From NCBI GenBank assembly GCA_043798435.1, contig JAZDOR010000079.1, forward strand, positions 1-5,266: DNA of 5,266 nucleotides, given 5' to 3'. The translations under genes were made by a program, and so were the position numbers. Positions 1 through 4,600 of this stretch are shown here, in pieces; position 1 is the stretch's first letter, and each line of letters starts with the position of its first letter. Source of the DNA: JAGUXG01 sp043798435 (lineage in GTDB: Bacteria > UBA9089 > UBA9088 > JAGUXG01). The notes beneath the pieces were generated by a model that saw only the letters and a program-made list of their open reading frames with translations, had not been told where the DNA came from and did no database searches.

Positions 1-22
1 AAAAACTGATTATAAATGAAGA

Positions 23-113
23 AATATTTTAGACACTGATGGACACAGATGAACACTGATAATTTTTAATTCTTATCAGTGAAAATCAGTGTAAATCTGT
101 GTCAAAAAATATT
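23..113. repeat. decamer-based inverted repeat (ACACTGAT/ACACAGAT family)
   Basis: Left arm 32-62 consists of three 10-bp units (ACACTGATGG, ACACAGATGA, ACACTGATAA). Right arm 73-103 is their inverted counterpart. Aligning the right arm with the reverse complement of the left gives 24 matches in 31 positions, with only a 10-nt loop between the arms. The outer AT-rich flanks (23-31 and about 104-113) extend the pairing. Transcribed from either strand this should form a long imperfect stem. There is no coding potential. Its left border, if it has the motif seen elsewhere in this window, lies outside the window or was lost. Function unknown. Confidence 0.85.
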
Positions 114-119
114 AGTCCT

Positions 120-150
120 CCCCAAAATTATGAGTAGTTACAAATTGGGG
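120..150. repeat. small hairpin presenting a TGAGTAGTTAC loop
   Basis: CCCCAA at 120-125 pairs with TTGGGG at 145-150. The loop of about 19 nt contains TGAGTAGTTAC (131-141), the same 11-mer that recurs exactly at 295-305 just before dapF. The 11-mer looks like the right border of the preceding repeat element. No U-run follows the stem on the + strand, so it is not a convincing intrinsic terminator. Confidence 0.5.
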
Positions 151-165
151 AAAAAACCATAAAGA

Positions 166-276
166 TAAACCACAAAGTCCACAAAGAAAATTCACAAAGT
201 TCACAAAGATTTAATATAATTTATTTTCATTCATTCTTTGTGCCCTTTGTGCTTCCTTTGAGAGCTTTGTGGTTAA
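166..276. repeat. CACAAAG-unit inverted repeat
   Basis: Four CACAAAG units on the left (starting 171, 180, 193, 202) face four inverted units on the right (CTTTGTG starting 236, 245, 265 and a variant CTTTGAG at 256). Spacings are 9, 13, 9 and 9, 11, 9, so the arms mirror each other. The outer ends TAAACCACAAAG (166-177) and CTTTGTGGTTAA (265-276) pair with one mismatch. The loop (209-235) is AT-rich and carries a promoter-like TATAAT. The element sits between two exact copies of TGAGTAGTTAC (131-141, 295-305). There is no coding potential; it is a non-coding repeat of unknown role just upstream of dapF. Confidence 0.85.
191..220 (+). promoter_or_regulatory. candidate sigma-70 promoter for dapF inside the repeat
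   Basis: TTCACA (191-196, five of six matches to TTGACA) is followed after 18 bp by a perfect TATAAT (215-220). The -10 lies in the loop of the CACAAAG hairpin. A transcript starting near 227 would carry the right hairpin arm as part of a leader of about 90 nt before the dapF ATG. The -35 is made of the repeat unit itself, so the match could be chance in AT-rich DNA. Confidence 0.35.
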
Positions 277-294
277 ATATTTCCGAAAAGATTT

Positions 295-305
295 TGAGTA
301 GTTAC
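295..305 (+). repeat. border motif TGAGTAGTTAC upstream of dapF
   Basis: Exact second copy of the 11-mer at 131-141. Its reverse complement GTAACTACTCA matches the ends of the two larger elements at 1073-1231 and 3597-3850 (GTAACCGTTCAGG, GTAACTGTTCAGG). It ends 11 nt before the dapF start codon and occupies the place where a Shine-Dalgarno sequence would be expected; none is visible. Confidence 0.6.
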
Positions 306-316
306 CATAATTTGAA

Positions 317-1057
317 ATGAAGTATACAAAGATTTCTGCTTCAGGAAATAGTTTTGTTTTGATAAACAACTTAGATGCACAGATAGAGGCTGACTCTGAT
401 CTGGCAAAGGAACTTTGTGCCAAAGAGGGTGTGGATGGCTTGCTTCTTATTGAACCAACAAAGGAAGCGGACTTTCGGATGAGAATTTTTAACTTGGATG
501 GCTCAGAGGCAGAGATGTGTGGCAATGGGGCAAGGTGTGTGGCTTATTTCGCCCATGGGACAGGGATTACTGGTTCTACATTAGAGTTTAAGACGATTGC
601 TGGAAGGATAAAGGCTTCCGTATTGGATGGCAAGGTGAAGGTTTCAGTAGGCAAGCCAAAGGATTTAAGGCTGTATATTCCCCTGGAGCCTGAGCTTCAT
701 TTTGTAAGGGTGGGTGTGCCGCATACTATCATCTTCTGTGATGATGTAGATAAGATTGACCTGAAAGAGATGGGACCAGTCATAAGATACCATAAGCTCT
801 TTTCTCCAGAGGGAACGAATGTAAACCTTGTTCAGGTGGTTTCCTCCAATAAGATTAAGGTGAGAACTTATGAAAGAGGGGTTGGAGAGACCCTCTGTTG
901 TGGCACAGGCTCTGCCAGTTCTTCTTATATCTCACATCTAACAAAAGACCTGCAGTTTCCAATAACTGTTGAGCCAAAAAGCAAGGAGGAGGTGAATGTC
1001 TATTGGGAAGAGGGATTGCTTTATATAGAAGGTAGTGTAATTGCGGATCGCGAATAG
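317..1057 (+). CDS. dapF: diaminopimelate epimerase
   Basis: Cofactor-independent racemase that converts LL- to meso-diaminopimelate in the cytoplasm, for lysine and peptidoglycan cross-links. Family hallmarks are visible in order: the N-terminal substrate loop SGNSFVLI (residues 9-16; the family usually has GNDF), the first catalytic cysteine in MCGNGAR (Cys68), GVPHT (133-137), GTNVN (166-170), and the second catalytic cysteine in ERGVGETLCCGTG (186-198, Cys195 by alignment with the usual ACGTG). Both acid/base cysteines are therefore present. At 246 residues it is shorter than the common 270-280, but no core motif is missing. The ATG at 317 puts the conserved loop at the normal distance from the N-terminus; no clear ribosome binding site precedes it. 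The last residues and the TAG stop are written in heptamer repeat DNA. No lysine-pathway neighbours are in the window. Confidence 0.96.
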   Translation: MKYTKISASGNSFVLINNLDAQIEADSDLAKELCAKEGVDGLLLIEPTKEADFRMRIFNLDGSEAEMCGNGARCVAYFAHGTGITGSTLEFKTIAGRIKASVLDGKVKVSVGKPKDLRLYIPLEPELHFVRVGVPHTIIFCDDVDKIDLKEMGPVIRYHKLFSPEGTNVNLVQVVSSNKIKVRTYERGVGETLCCGTGSASSSYISHLTKDLQFPITVEPKSKEEVNVYWEEGLLYIEGSVIADRE

Positions 1058-1063
1058 CGGATA
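1043..1063 (+). repeat. three GCGRATM heptamers over the dapF stop codon
   Basis: GCGGATC, GCGAATA and GCGGATA follow each other without gaps. The first two encode the DapF tail (Ala-Asp-Arg-Glu) and supply the TAG stop; the third is just downstream. The GC content contrasts with the AT-rich surroundings. It is short, so the call rests on the exact 7-bp phasing also seen at 1960-2043 and 5011-5266. Confidence 0.5.
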
Positions 1064-1072
1064 TGAGAAAAG

Positions 1073-1231
1073 ATAAGTGTTCAGGTAGCGTAAGAAAAGG
1101 GGATGTGGAGATAAAGGGGATAGGGGGATAAAATTTTGAATTAAAAATTAAGAATTAAAAATGAATTATCTCCATATCTTTTCTTATCTCCTTATCCCCT
1201 CACACTCTTGATGTATAGCCTGAACGGTTAC
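1073..1231. repeat. inverted-repeat element, copy 1 (GGGGATA/TTATCCCC family)
   Basis: Non-coding element filling the dapF to PPIase gap. The ends are inverted: ATAAGTGTTCAGG (1073-1085) against CCTGAACGGTTAC (1219-1231), of which GTTCAGG/CCTGAAC is perfect. Inside, purine-rich GGGGAT and GGAGATA units (1099-1130) face pyrimidine-rich TTATCTCC and TTATCCCC units (1166-1199), giving a long imperfect stem around an AT-rich centre (GAATTAAAAATTAAGAATTAAAAA). A second copy with the same ends and centre is at 3597-3850. It is MITE-like in form, but no transposase is visible, and no clean target-site duplication was found. Confidence 0.85.
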
Positions 1232-1236
1232 AAAAA

Positions 1237-1245
1237 AAGGAGGAG
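1237..1245 (+). promoter_or_regulatory. strong Shine-Dalgarno for the PPIase gene
   Basis: AAGGAGGAG lies 2-4 nt before the ATG at 1248, a slightly short spacing. It follows directly after the border motif of the preceding element. This is the only textbook ribosome binding site in the window, which fixes the start codon. Confidence 0.8.
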
Positions 1246-1247
1246 AA

Positions 1248-1949
1248 ATGAGAAGAATATTACTTGTAGTTACTTTTTTGTTGATGGGTTTGGTTTATGG
1301 AGAAATGGTTGTTCCAAAAGGAATAGAGACAACCATTTACTCTGATGAGTCTGGAAAGGTTGGGACAAAAACCCTTGCCGTGCTTAAAGGAAAGGCGATG
1401 ATTCTTGAGAAAAAAGGGAGTTGGACAAAGGTCAGCCTTACTGGATGGGTTCGGGCTGATAAATTAAAGGAGATTAAAGTGAATTTACCAAAGGCAAGAA
1501 TCAAGACAAATCTTGGGGAGATAGTTTTAGAGCTGTTTTCTGACAAGGTGCCAAATACTGTGGCAAACTTTATAAAATTAGCTGACTCGGGTTTTTATAA
1601 CGGCGTTATCTTCCACCGCGTCATTCCAGGCTTTATGATTCAAGGTGGGGATCCAACAGGCACAGGCGGTGGTGGCCCAGGCTACACCTTTCCTGATGAA
1701 TTCCACCCAGAGTTAAGGCACACCAGGCCAGGCTTCCTCTCTATGGCAAATGCAGGCCCAAACACCAATGGCAGCCAGTTCTTTATCACTGTTGCCCCAA
1801 CCCCATGGCTTGACAACAAGCATTCTATCTTTGGCGAGGTGATAGAAGGGATGGATGTGGTCAATAAGATTGTCAACCAGGAAAGAGATGCGACAACAAA
1901 CAAGCCATTAAAAGATGTGGTGATGGAAAGCGTTGTGATTGAGAGGTAG
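1248..1949 (+). CDS. exported cyclophilin-type peptidyl-prolyl isomerase with N-terminal SH3-like domain
   Basis: Catalyses cis-trans isomerisation of X-Pro bonds, here most likely in the periplasm or at the cell surface. Residues 1-18 form a signal peptide (MRR, a hydrophobic run, then VYG before Glu19). There is no lipobox cysteine, so it is probably soluble after cleavage. Residues 25-75 resemble a bacterial SH3-like domain (IYSDESGKVG, an ILEKKGSWTKV strand pair, GWVRADKL). The cyclophilin domain spans about 82-233: FHRVIPGFMIQGGD (122-135), SMANAGPNTNGSQFFIT (165-181), WLDNKHSIFG (187-196). Aligned to human cyclophilin A, the active-site residues are Arg124, Phe129, Gln132, Gln177, Phe179, Trp187 and His192, all present, so it should be active and cyclosporin-binding in type. 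The gene stands alone between repeat elements. Confidence 0.93.
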   Translation: MRRILLVVTFLLMGLVYGEMVVPKGIETTIYSDESGKVGTKTLAVLKGKAMILEKKGSWTKVSLTGWVRADKLKEIKVNLPKARIKTNLGEIVLELFSDKVPNTVANFIKLADSGFYNGVIFHRVIPGFMIQGGDPTGTGGGGPGYTFPDEFHPELRHTRPGFLSMANAGPNTNGSQFFITVAPTPWLDNKHSIFGEVIEGMDVVNKIVNQERDATTNKPLKDVVMESVVIER

Positions 1950-1959
1950 TATTTACAGT

Positions 1960-2043
1960 CATTTATCATTTCAAATTTAGCATTTAGCATTGCAAATTTG
2001 AAATTTGCATTTTGCATTGCTAATTTTACATTGATAATTTTGC
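1960..2043. repeat. heptamer-phased AT-rich palindromic repeat
   Basis: Twelve consecutive 7-bp units can be read without a gap, such as CATTTAT, CATTTCA, AATTTAG, CATTTAG, CATTGCA, later AATTTGC, ATTTTGC and ATTTTAC. The array is also palindromic: GCAAATTT (1992-1999) and AAATTTGC (2001-2008) flank a single G at 2000, and pairing continues outward imperfectly (1979-1999 against 2001-2021, 15 of 21 positions). It begins 11 nt after the PPIase stop codon. There is no coding potential and no U-tract terminator. Confidence 0.75.
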
Positions 2044-2052
2044 AATGAATTT

Positions 2053-2073
2053 CCTCCGTGTCTTAGTGGTTAA
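2053..2073 (+). repeat. orphan right half of a CCACTAAG-type repeat
   Basis: CCTCCGTGTCTTAGTGGTT followed by AA looks like one arm of an inverted repeat whose partner (AACCACTAAGACACGGAGG) is absent from the window. Its end CTTAGTGGTTAA differs by one base from CTTTGTGGTTAA, the right end of the CACAAAG element at 265-276. Both occur shortly before a GTTACC and a start codon. It is probably a decayed or truncated element. Confidence 0.45.
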
Positions 2074-2105
2074 TCTTTACTTCAGATGGCTAAAGTGTTA
2101 CCAAA

Positions 2106-3590
2106 ATGAAAAACAAGGTCTATTTAGTTGGTGCTGGGCCAGGGGATATTGGTCTGTTAACATTAAGAGGATTAGGGTGTATAAAAGAGGCTGATGTTAT
2201 CATTTATGACGCACTTGTCAATCAAAAACTCCTTTCCTTTGCAAAGCCTTCTGCTGAATTTATTTATGTTGGTAAAATAAGCGGAAGGCACACCCTGTCC
2301 CAGAATGAAATTAACGAGCTTTTAGTCAAAAAGGCATCTGGCGGAAAAATGGTGGTAAGGCTGAAGGGAGGCGACCCATTTATCTTTGGCCGTGGTGGAG
2401 AGGAGGCTTGTTTCCTGGTAGATAGAAGCGTTCCATTTGAGGTTGTGCCTGGTGTAACCTCCAGCCTTGCCTGCCCCACCTTTGCCGGGATTCCCCTAAC
2501 CCAAAGGGGCATAACATCAAGTCTGACCATTCTTACAGGTCAGGAGGAAGACCCCGAAAAAAGCTCCATTGACTGGGATACAGTAGCTAAATTAGAAGGA
2601 ACTATCGTCATCCTGATGGGAGCAGAGAATTGCCGAAAGATTAGTGAAAAACTGATAAAATCAGGAAAACCTGAGGAGACACCGATAGCTGTCATCAGAT
2701 GGGGAACAACACCAGGGCAGAAGACTATTGTTTCTACGCTCAAGGATATTGCAAAAGAAGATATTGCCGCACCTTCGGTAATAGTGGTTGGAGAGGTGGT
2801 GAAGCTAAGGGAAAAATTGGCCTGGTTTGAAAAGAATCCCTTGTTTGGAAAGGTCTTTTTGATAACCCGTGCCAGATGCCCTTTAGATAAATTGAGCAGG
2901 TTATTAGAGGAGCAGGGTGCTTGTGTCATAGAATTTCCCACTATAAAGATTGAACCCCTTCCTTCCTTTGAAAGATTGGATGAGGCTCTTATGAATATCA
3001 AGGAATATGAGTGGCTCATTTTCACCTCAGTTAATGGCGTCCGCTCTTTCTTTGAAAGGCTACTGTTCAAGGCTGATATAAGGTGCTTAGCCGGGATAAA
3101 GATCTGTGTAATTGGGCCTACTACAAGAGAGGCTTGCGAGAGAATGGGCATAAGGGTAGAGCTTGAGCCGAAAGAGTTCATGGCTGAAGGTATTATTGAG
3201 GCAATAAAAGGGTTTGAGATTGCCGGAAAGAAGATTCTTATTCTACGGGCAGAGGAAGCAAGGGAGGTTCTACCAGAGGCTCTAAGAGAGATGGGAGCTT
3301 TGGTTGATGTTGTTCCTGTCTATAGAACAGTAAAAGCAAAGACTGATGCCACCAGGATAAAGGAGATGCTGAAAAACTTTGAAATTGACCTTATAACCTT
3401 CACCAGCCCCTCTTGTGCAAAGAACTTTTGTGAATTAGTAGAGGAAAAGGAGTTATGGAGCAAGGTCAAGGTAGCCTGCATAGGTCCAATCACAGAAAAG
3501 AAGGCAAGAGAGCTTGGTTTTAATGTCCAGATTGTTGCTCCCGAATATACCATAGCTGGTTTAGTGAAGGAGATATCTGCCAAGTATTGA
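2106..3590 (+). CDS. cobA-hemD: uroporphyrinogen-III C-methyltransferase / uroporphyrinogen-III synthase fusion
   Basis: Two-domain cytoplasmic enzyme. Residues about 3-240 are the SAM-dependent methyltransferase (CobA/SUMT) that methylates uroporphyrinogen III at C2 and C7 to precorrin-2. Visible motifs are VGAGPGD (8-14), RLKGGDPFIFGRGGEE (85-100), PGVTSS (115-120), GIPLTQRG (128-135) and TGQ (144-146), then a MGAEN segment (171-175). Residues about 248-494 are the HemD synthase that closes hydroxymethylbilane to uroporphyrinogen III: FTSVNGVRSFF (306-316), VIGPTT (335-340), TFTSPSCAKNF (431-441), ACIGP (457-461). The 494-residue length fits the known CobA-HemD fusions of anaerobic bacteria. 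The two activities are consecutive steps towards siroheme, cobalamin and alternative heme. No hemA, hemB or hemC adjoins it, and no cobalamin riboswitch is visible upstream. The start at 2106 fits the conserved N-terminus; GTTACC lies 3 nt before it and there is no Shine-Dalgarno. Two usually conserved histidines are Gln here (133, 146). Confidence 0.95.
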   Translation: MKNKVYLVGAGPGDIGLLTLRGLGCIKEADVIIYDALVNQKLLSFAKPSAEFIYVGKISGRHTLSQNEINELLVKKASGGKMVVRLKGGDPFIFGRGGEEACFLVDRSVPFEVVPGVTSSLACPTFAGIPLTQRGITSSLTILTGQEEDPEKSSIDWDTVAKLEGTIVILMGAENCRKISEKLIKSGKPEETPIAVIRWGTTPGQKTIVSTLKDIAKEDIAAPSVIVVGEVVKLREKLAWFEKNPLFGKVFLITRARCPLDKLSRLLEEQGACVIEFPTIKIEPLPSFERLDEALMNIKEYEWLIFTSVNGVRSFFERLLFKADIRCLAGIKICVIGPTTREACERMGIRVELEPKEFMAEGIIEAIKGFEIAGKKILILRAEEAREVLPEALREMGALVDVVPVYRTVKAKTDATRIKEMLKNFEIDLITFTSPSCAKNFCELVEEKELWSKVKVACIGPITEKKARELGFNVQIVAPEYTIAGLVKEISAKY

Positions 3591-3596
3591 TATAAG

Positions 3597-3850
3597 GCAA
3601 CTATTCAGGTAGTGTAAGAAGGGGGATAAGAAGATGGAGGAGATAAGGGGATAGAATTAAGAATTAAAAATTAAGAATTAAAAATAAATAATCTCCATAT
3701 CCCCATTATCTCCTTATCCCCTTAAAAATAAATAATCTCCATATCTCCATATTTCCATTATCTCCTTATCCCCTTAAAAATGAATAATCTCCATATCCCC
3801 TATATCTCCTTATCCCCTCACACTCTTTGATGCATAACCTGAACAGTTAC
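3597..3850. repeat. inverted-repeat element, copy 2 (expanded)
   Basis: Same family as 1073-1231. The ends GCAACTATTCAGG (3597-3609) and CCTGAACAGTTAC (3838-3850) are inverted with 11 of 13 matches. The left inner sequence AGTGTAAGAAGGGGGATAAG (3611-3630) and the right inner CCCCTCACACTCTTTGATG (3814-3832) match copy 1. The centre (3652-3684) again carries the GAATTAAGAATTAAAAATT motif. It differs by an enlarged pyrimidine-rich right arm. It starts 7 nt after the cobA-hemD stop codon and ends 49 nt before exbB, filling nearly all of this roughly 310-bp gap, which holds no gene. Confidence 0.88.
3678..3817 (+). repeat. three tandem 44/52/44-bp units in the right arm of copy 2
   Basis: Units at 3678-3721, 3722-3773 and 3774-3817 each start TTAAAAATRAATAATCTCC and end CTCCTTATCCCC. 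The middle unit is 8 bp longer, having one extra octamer of the ATATCTCC/ATATTTCC type. Copy 1 of the element has only one such arm. The octamer sub-units suggest slippage growth. Confidence 0.85.
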
Positions 3851-3859
3851 AATAAAAGA

Positions 3860-3889
3860 TTGACAAATCAGGTTTTTAGGGTTTATAGT
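3860..3889 (+). promoter_or_regulatory. promoter for exbB-exbD
   Basis: A perfect TTGACA (3860-3865) is followed after 18 bp by TATAGT (3884-3889, five of six matches to TATAAT). Transcription would begin near 3896, only about 4 nt before the exbB ATG at 3900. This fits the absence of a Shine-Dalgarno there and predicts a leaderless or nearly leaderless mRNA. The promoter lies just outside the right border of the repeat element. Confidence 0.6.
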
Positions 3890-3899
3890 TTGGAACAAT

Positions 3900-4544
3900 A
3901 TGGGATTTTCTGATCGTTCACTTTTAGATATATTCAGGATGGGAGGGTTGGCGATGTGGCCTCTCCTTATCTCGTCGTTTCTTTTGGTTATGACAATCTG
4001 GAACAGATGGGTCAGCCTATGCTTTAAGACAAGAAGGCTTAGGGAGATATCGGATGAGTTTGCCTTCAGGATAGAGGATATAGTGCTAAAGGGAGGGGTG
4101 AGAGAGGCAATTACTATCTGCGAGGTGACTAACTCACCGCTGAGTAGGGTATTCAAACAAGGCTTGCTGAAACACGACAGAAGCAAGGAGGAGTTCTTGA
4201 AGGCTATAGAAGTAGCCATTGCTCAAGAGTTCAGGGGTTTTAAGAAGCATTTCTGGGGTCTGGCAACCATAGGAAATACCGCTCCATTTATTGGGCTTTT
4301 TGGAACTGTTGTAGGGATTATGCAGGCTTTCTCTGATATTTCCGCCTCTGGCTCATCAGGAATTAATGTAGTTGCAGTAGGTATATCAGAGGCTCTTGTG
4401 GCTACAGCTACAGGTCTGGTTATTGCTGTGTGTGCTGTTGTTGCCTATAACTATTTTCAGACCAAAGCCGCAGATTTAATTGAGGATCTCCGCACATATT
4501 CCTTGAGGCTTACTGACCTTATAGGAGATAGAAAGGGATGGTGA
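3900..4544 (+). CDS. exbB: MotA/TolQ/ExbB-family proton channel subunit
   Basis: Inner-membrane subunit that, with an ExbD/TolR partner, forms a proton channel driving periplasm-spanning work (TonB-dependent uptake or Tol-type envelope maintenance). Three membrane segments are visible: about 16-36 (GGLAMWPLLISS at its start), 119-143 (LATIGNTAPFIGLFGTVVGI) and 155-185 (VGISEALVATATGLVIAV). A long charged cytoplasmic loop lies between TM1 and TM2. The signature GNTAPFIGLFGTVVGI and GISEALVATATGL are near consensus. One oddity: the usual A-I-P-A in TM3 reads A-V-C-A, with Cys178 where family members nearly always have Pro. The 214 residues are typical. The start at 3900 keeps the conserved Gly-Gly-x-x-Met-x-Pro in the protein; a later ATG at 3954 has a good GGAGG in front but would remove it. 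exbB versus tolQ cannot be settled here. Confidence 0.9.
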   Translation: MGFSDRSLLDIFRMGGLAMWPLLISSFLLVMTIWNRWVSLCFKTRRLREISDEFAFRIEDIVLKGGVREAITICEVTNSPLSRVFKQGLLKHDRSKEEFLKAIEVAIAQEFRGFKKHFWGLATIGNTAPFIGLFGTVVGIMQAFSDISASGSSGINVVAVGISEALVATATGLVIAVCAVVAYNYFQTKAADLIEDLRTYSLRLTDLIGDRKGW

Positions 4545-4600
4545 GCCATCAGGAAGACCACATCTTGAGGCTTATTGACCTTATAGGAGATAGAAGGTAA
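4538..4600 (+). CDS. 20-codon chimeric mini-ORF between exbB and exbD
   Basis: The ATG at 4538 is the duplicated, older exbD start. It overlaps the exbB TGA (ATGGTGA) and has GGAG (4524-4527) 10 nt upstream. The frame encodes the ExbD N-terminus MVSHQEDHI, then runs into the second copy of the ExbB tail, LRLIDLIGDRR, and stops at TAA 4598-4600. That stop shares its last A with the exbD start (TAATG). It is a by-product of the 62-bp duplication, not a known gene, but it could pass ribosomes from exbB to exbD. Whether the peptide is made or stable cannot be told. Confidence 0.4.
   Translation: MVSHQEDHILRLIDLIGDRR
4586..4589 (+). promoter_or_regulatory. exbD ribosome binding site (duplicated)
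   Basis: GGAG in ATAGGAGATAGAAGG lies 10 nt before the exbD ATG at 4600. An identical site sits 62 bp upstream at 4524-4527, serving the mini-ORF start at 4538. Both sites lie inside sequence that encodes, or once encoded, the ExbB tail. Confidence 0.6.

Noticed and set aside
120..160. Intrinsic terminator
   Set aside because: The stem is only six pairs with a loop of about 19 nt and is followed by GAAAAAACC rather than a T-run; no T-run follows closely on the other strand either.
1682..2017. Minus-strand ORF of 111 residues over the PPIase 3' end
   Set aside because: Its start lies in the heptamer repeat (MQNANFKFAM...) and the rest is antisense to the conserved cyclophilin domain.
1950..2105. 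Cobalamin or other riboswitch before cobA-hemD
   Set aside because: The leader is short heptamer repeat DNA without any B12-box-like or other conserved riboswitch core that I can see.
2540..3181. Long minus-strand ORF of 213 residues
   Set aside because: It lies wholly inside the strongly supported cobA-hemD gene, and its translation is Ser/Leu-rich shadow sequence with no motif.
1073..3850. Integron cassette array (single genes each followed by a palindromic site)
   Set aside because: The gene-hairpin-gene layout recalls attC sites, but the borders end in GTTAC rather than GTTRRRY, the genes are housekeeping, and no integrase is present.
3954..3956. Alternative exbB start with a good GGAGG 7 nt upstream
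   Set aside because: The GGAGGG encodes the conserved Gly-Gly before TM1, which explains the match; starting here would delete that motif.
3818..4219. Minus-strand ORF overlapping the start of exbB
   Set aside because: Shadow of exbB and of the repeat border; no domain features, and the + strand gene has full family signatures.
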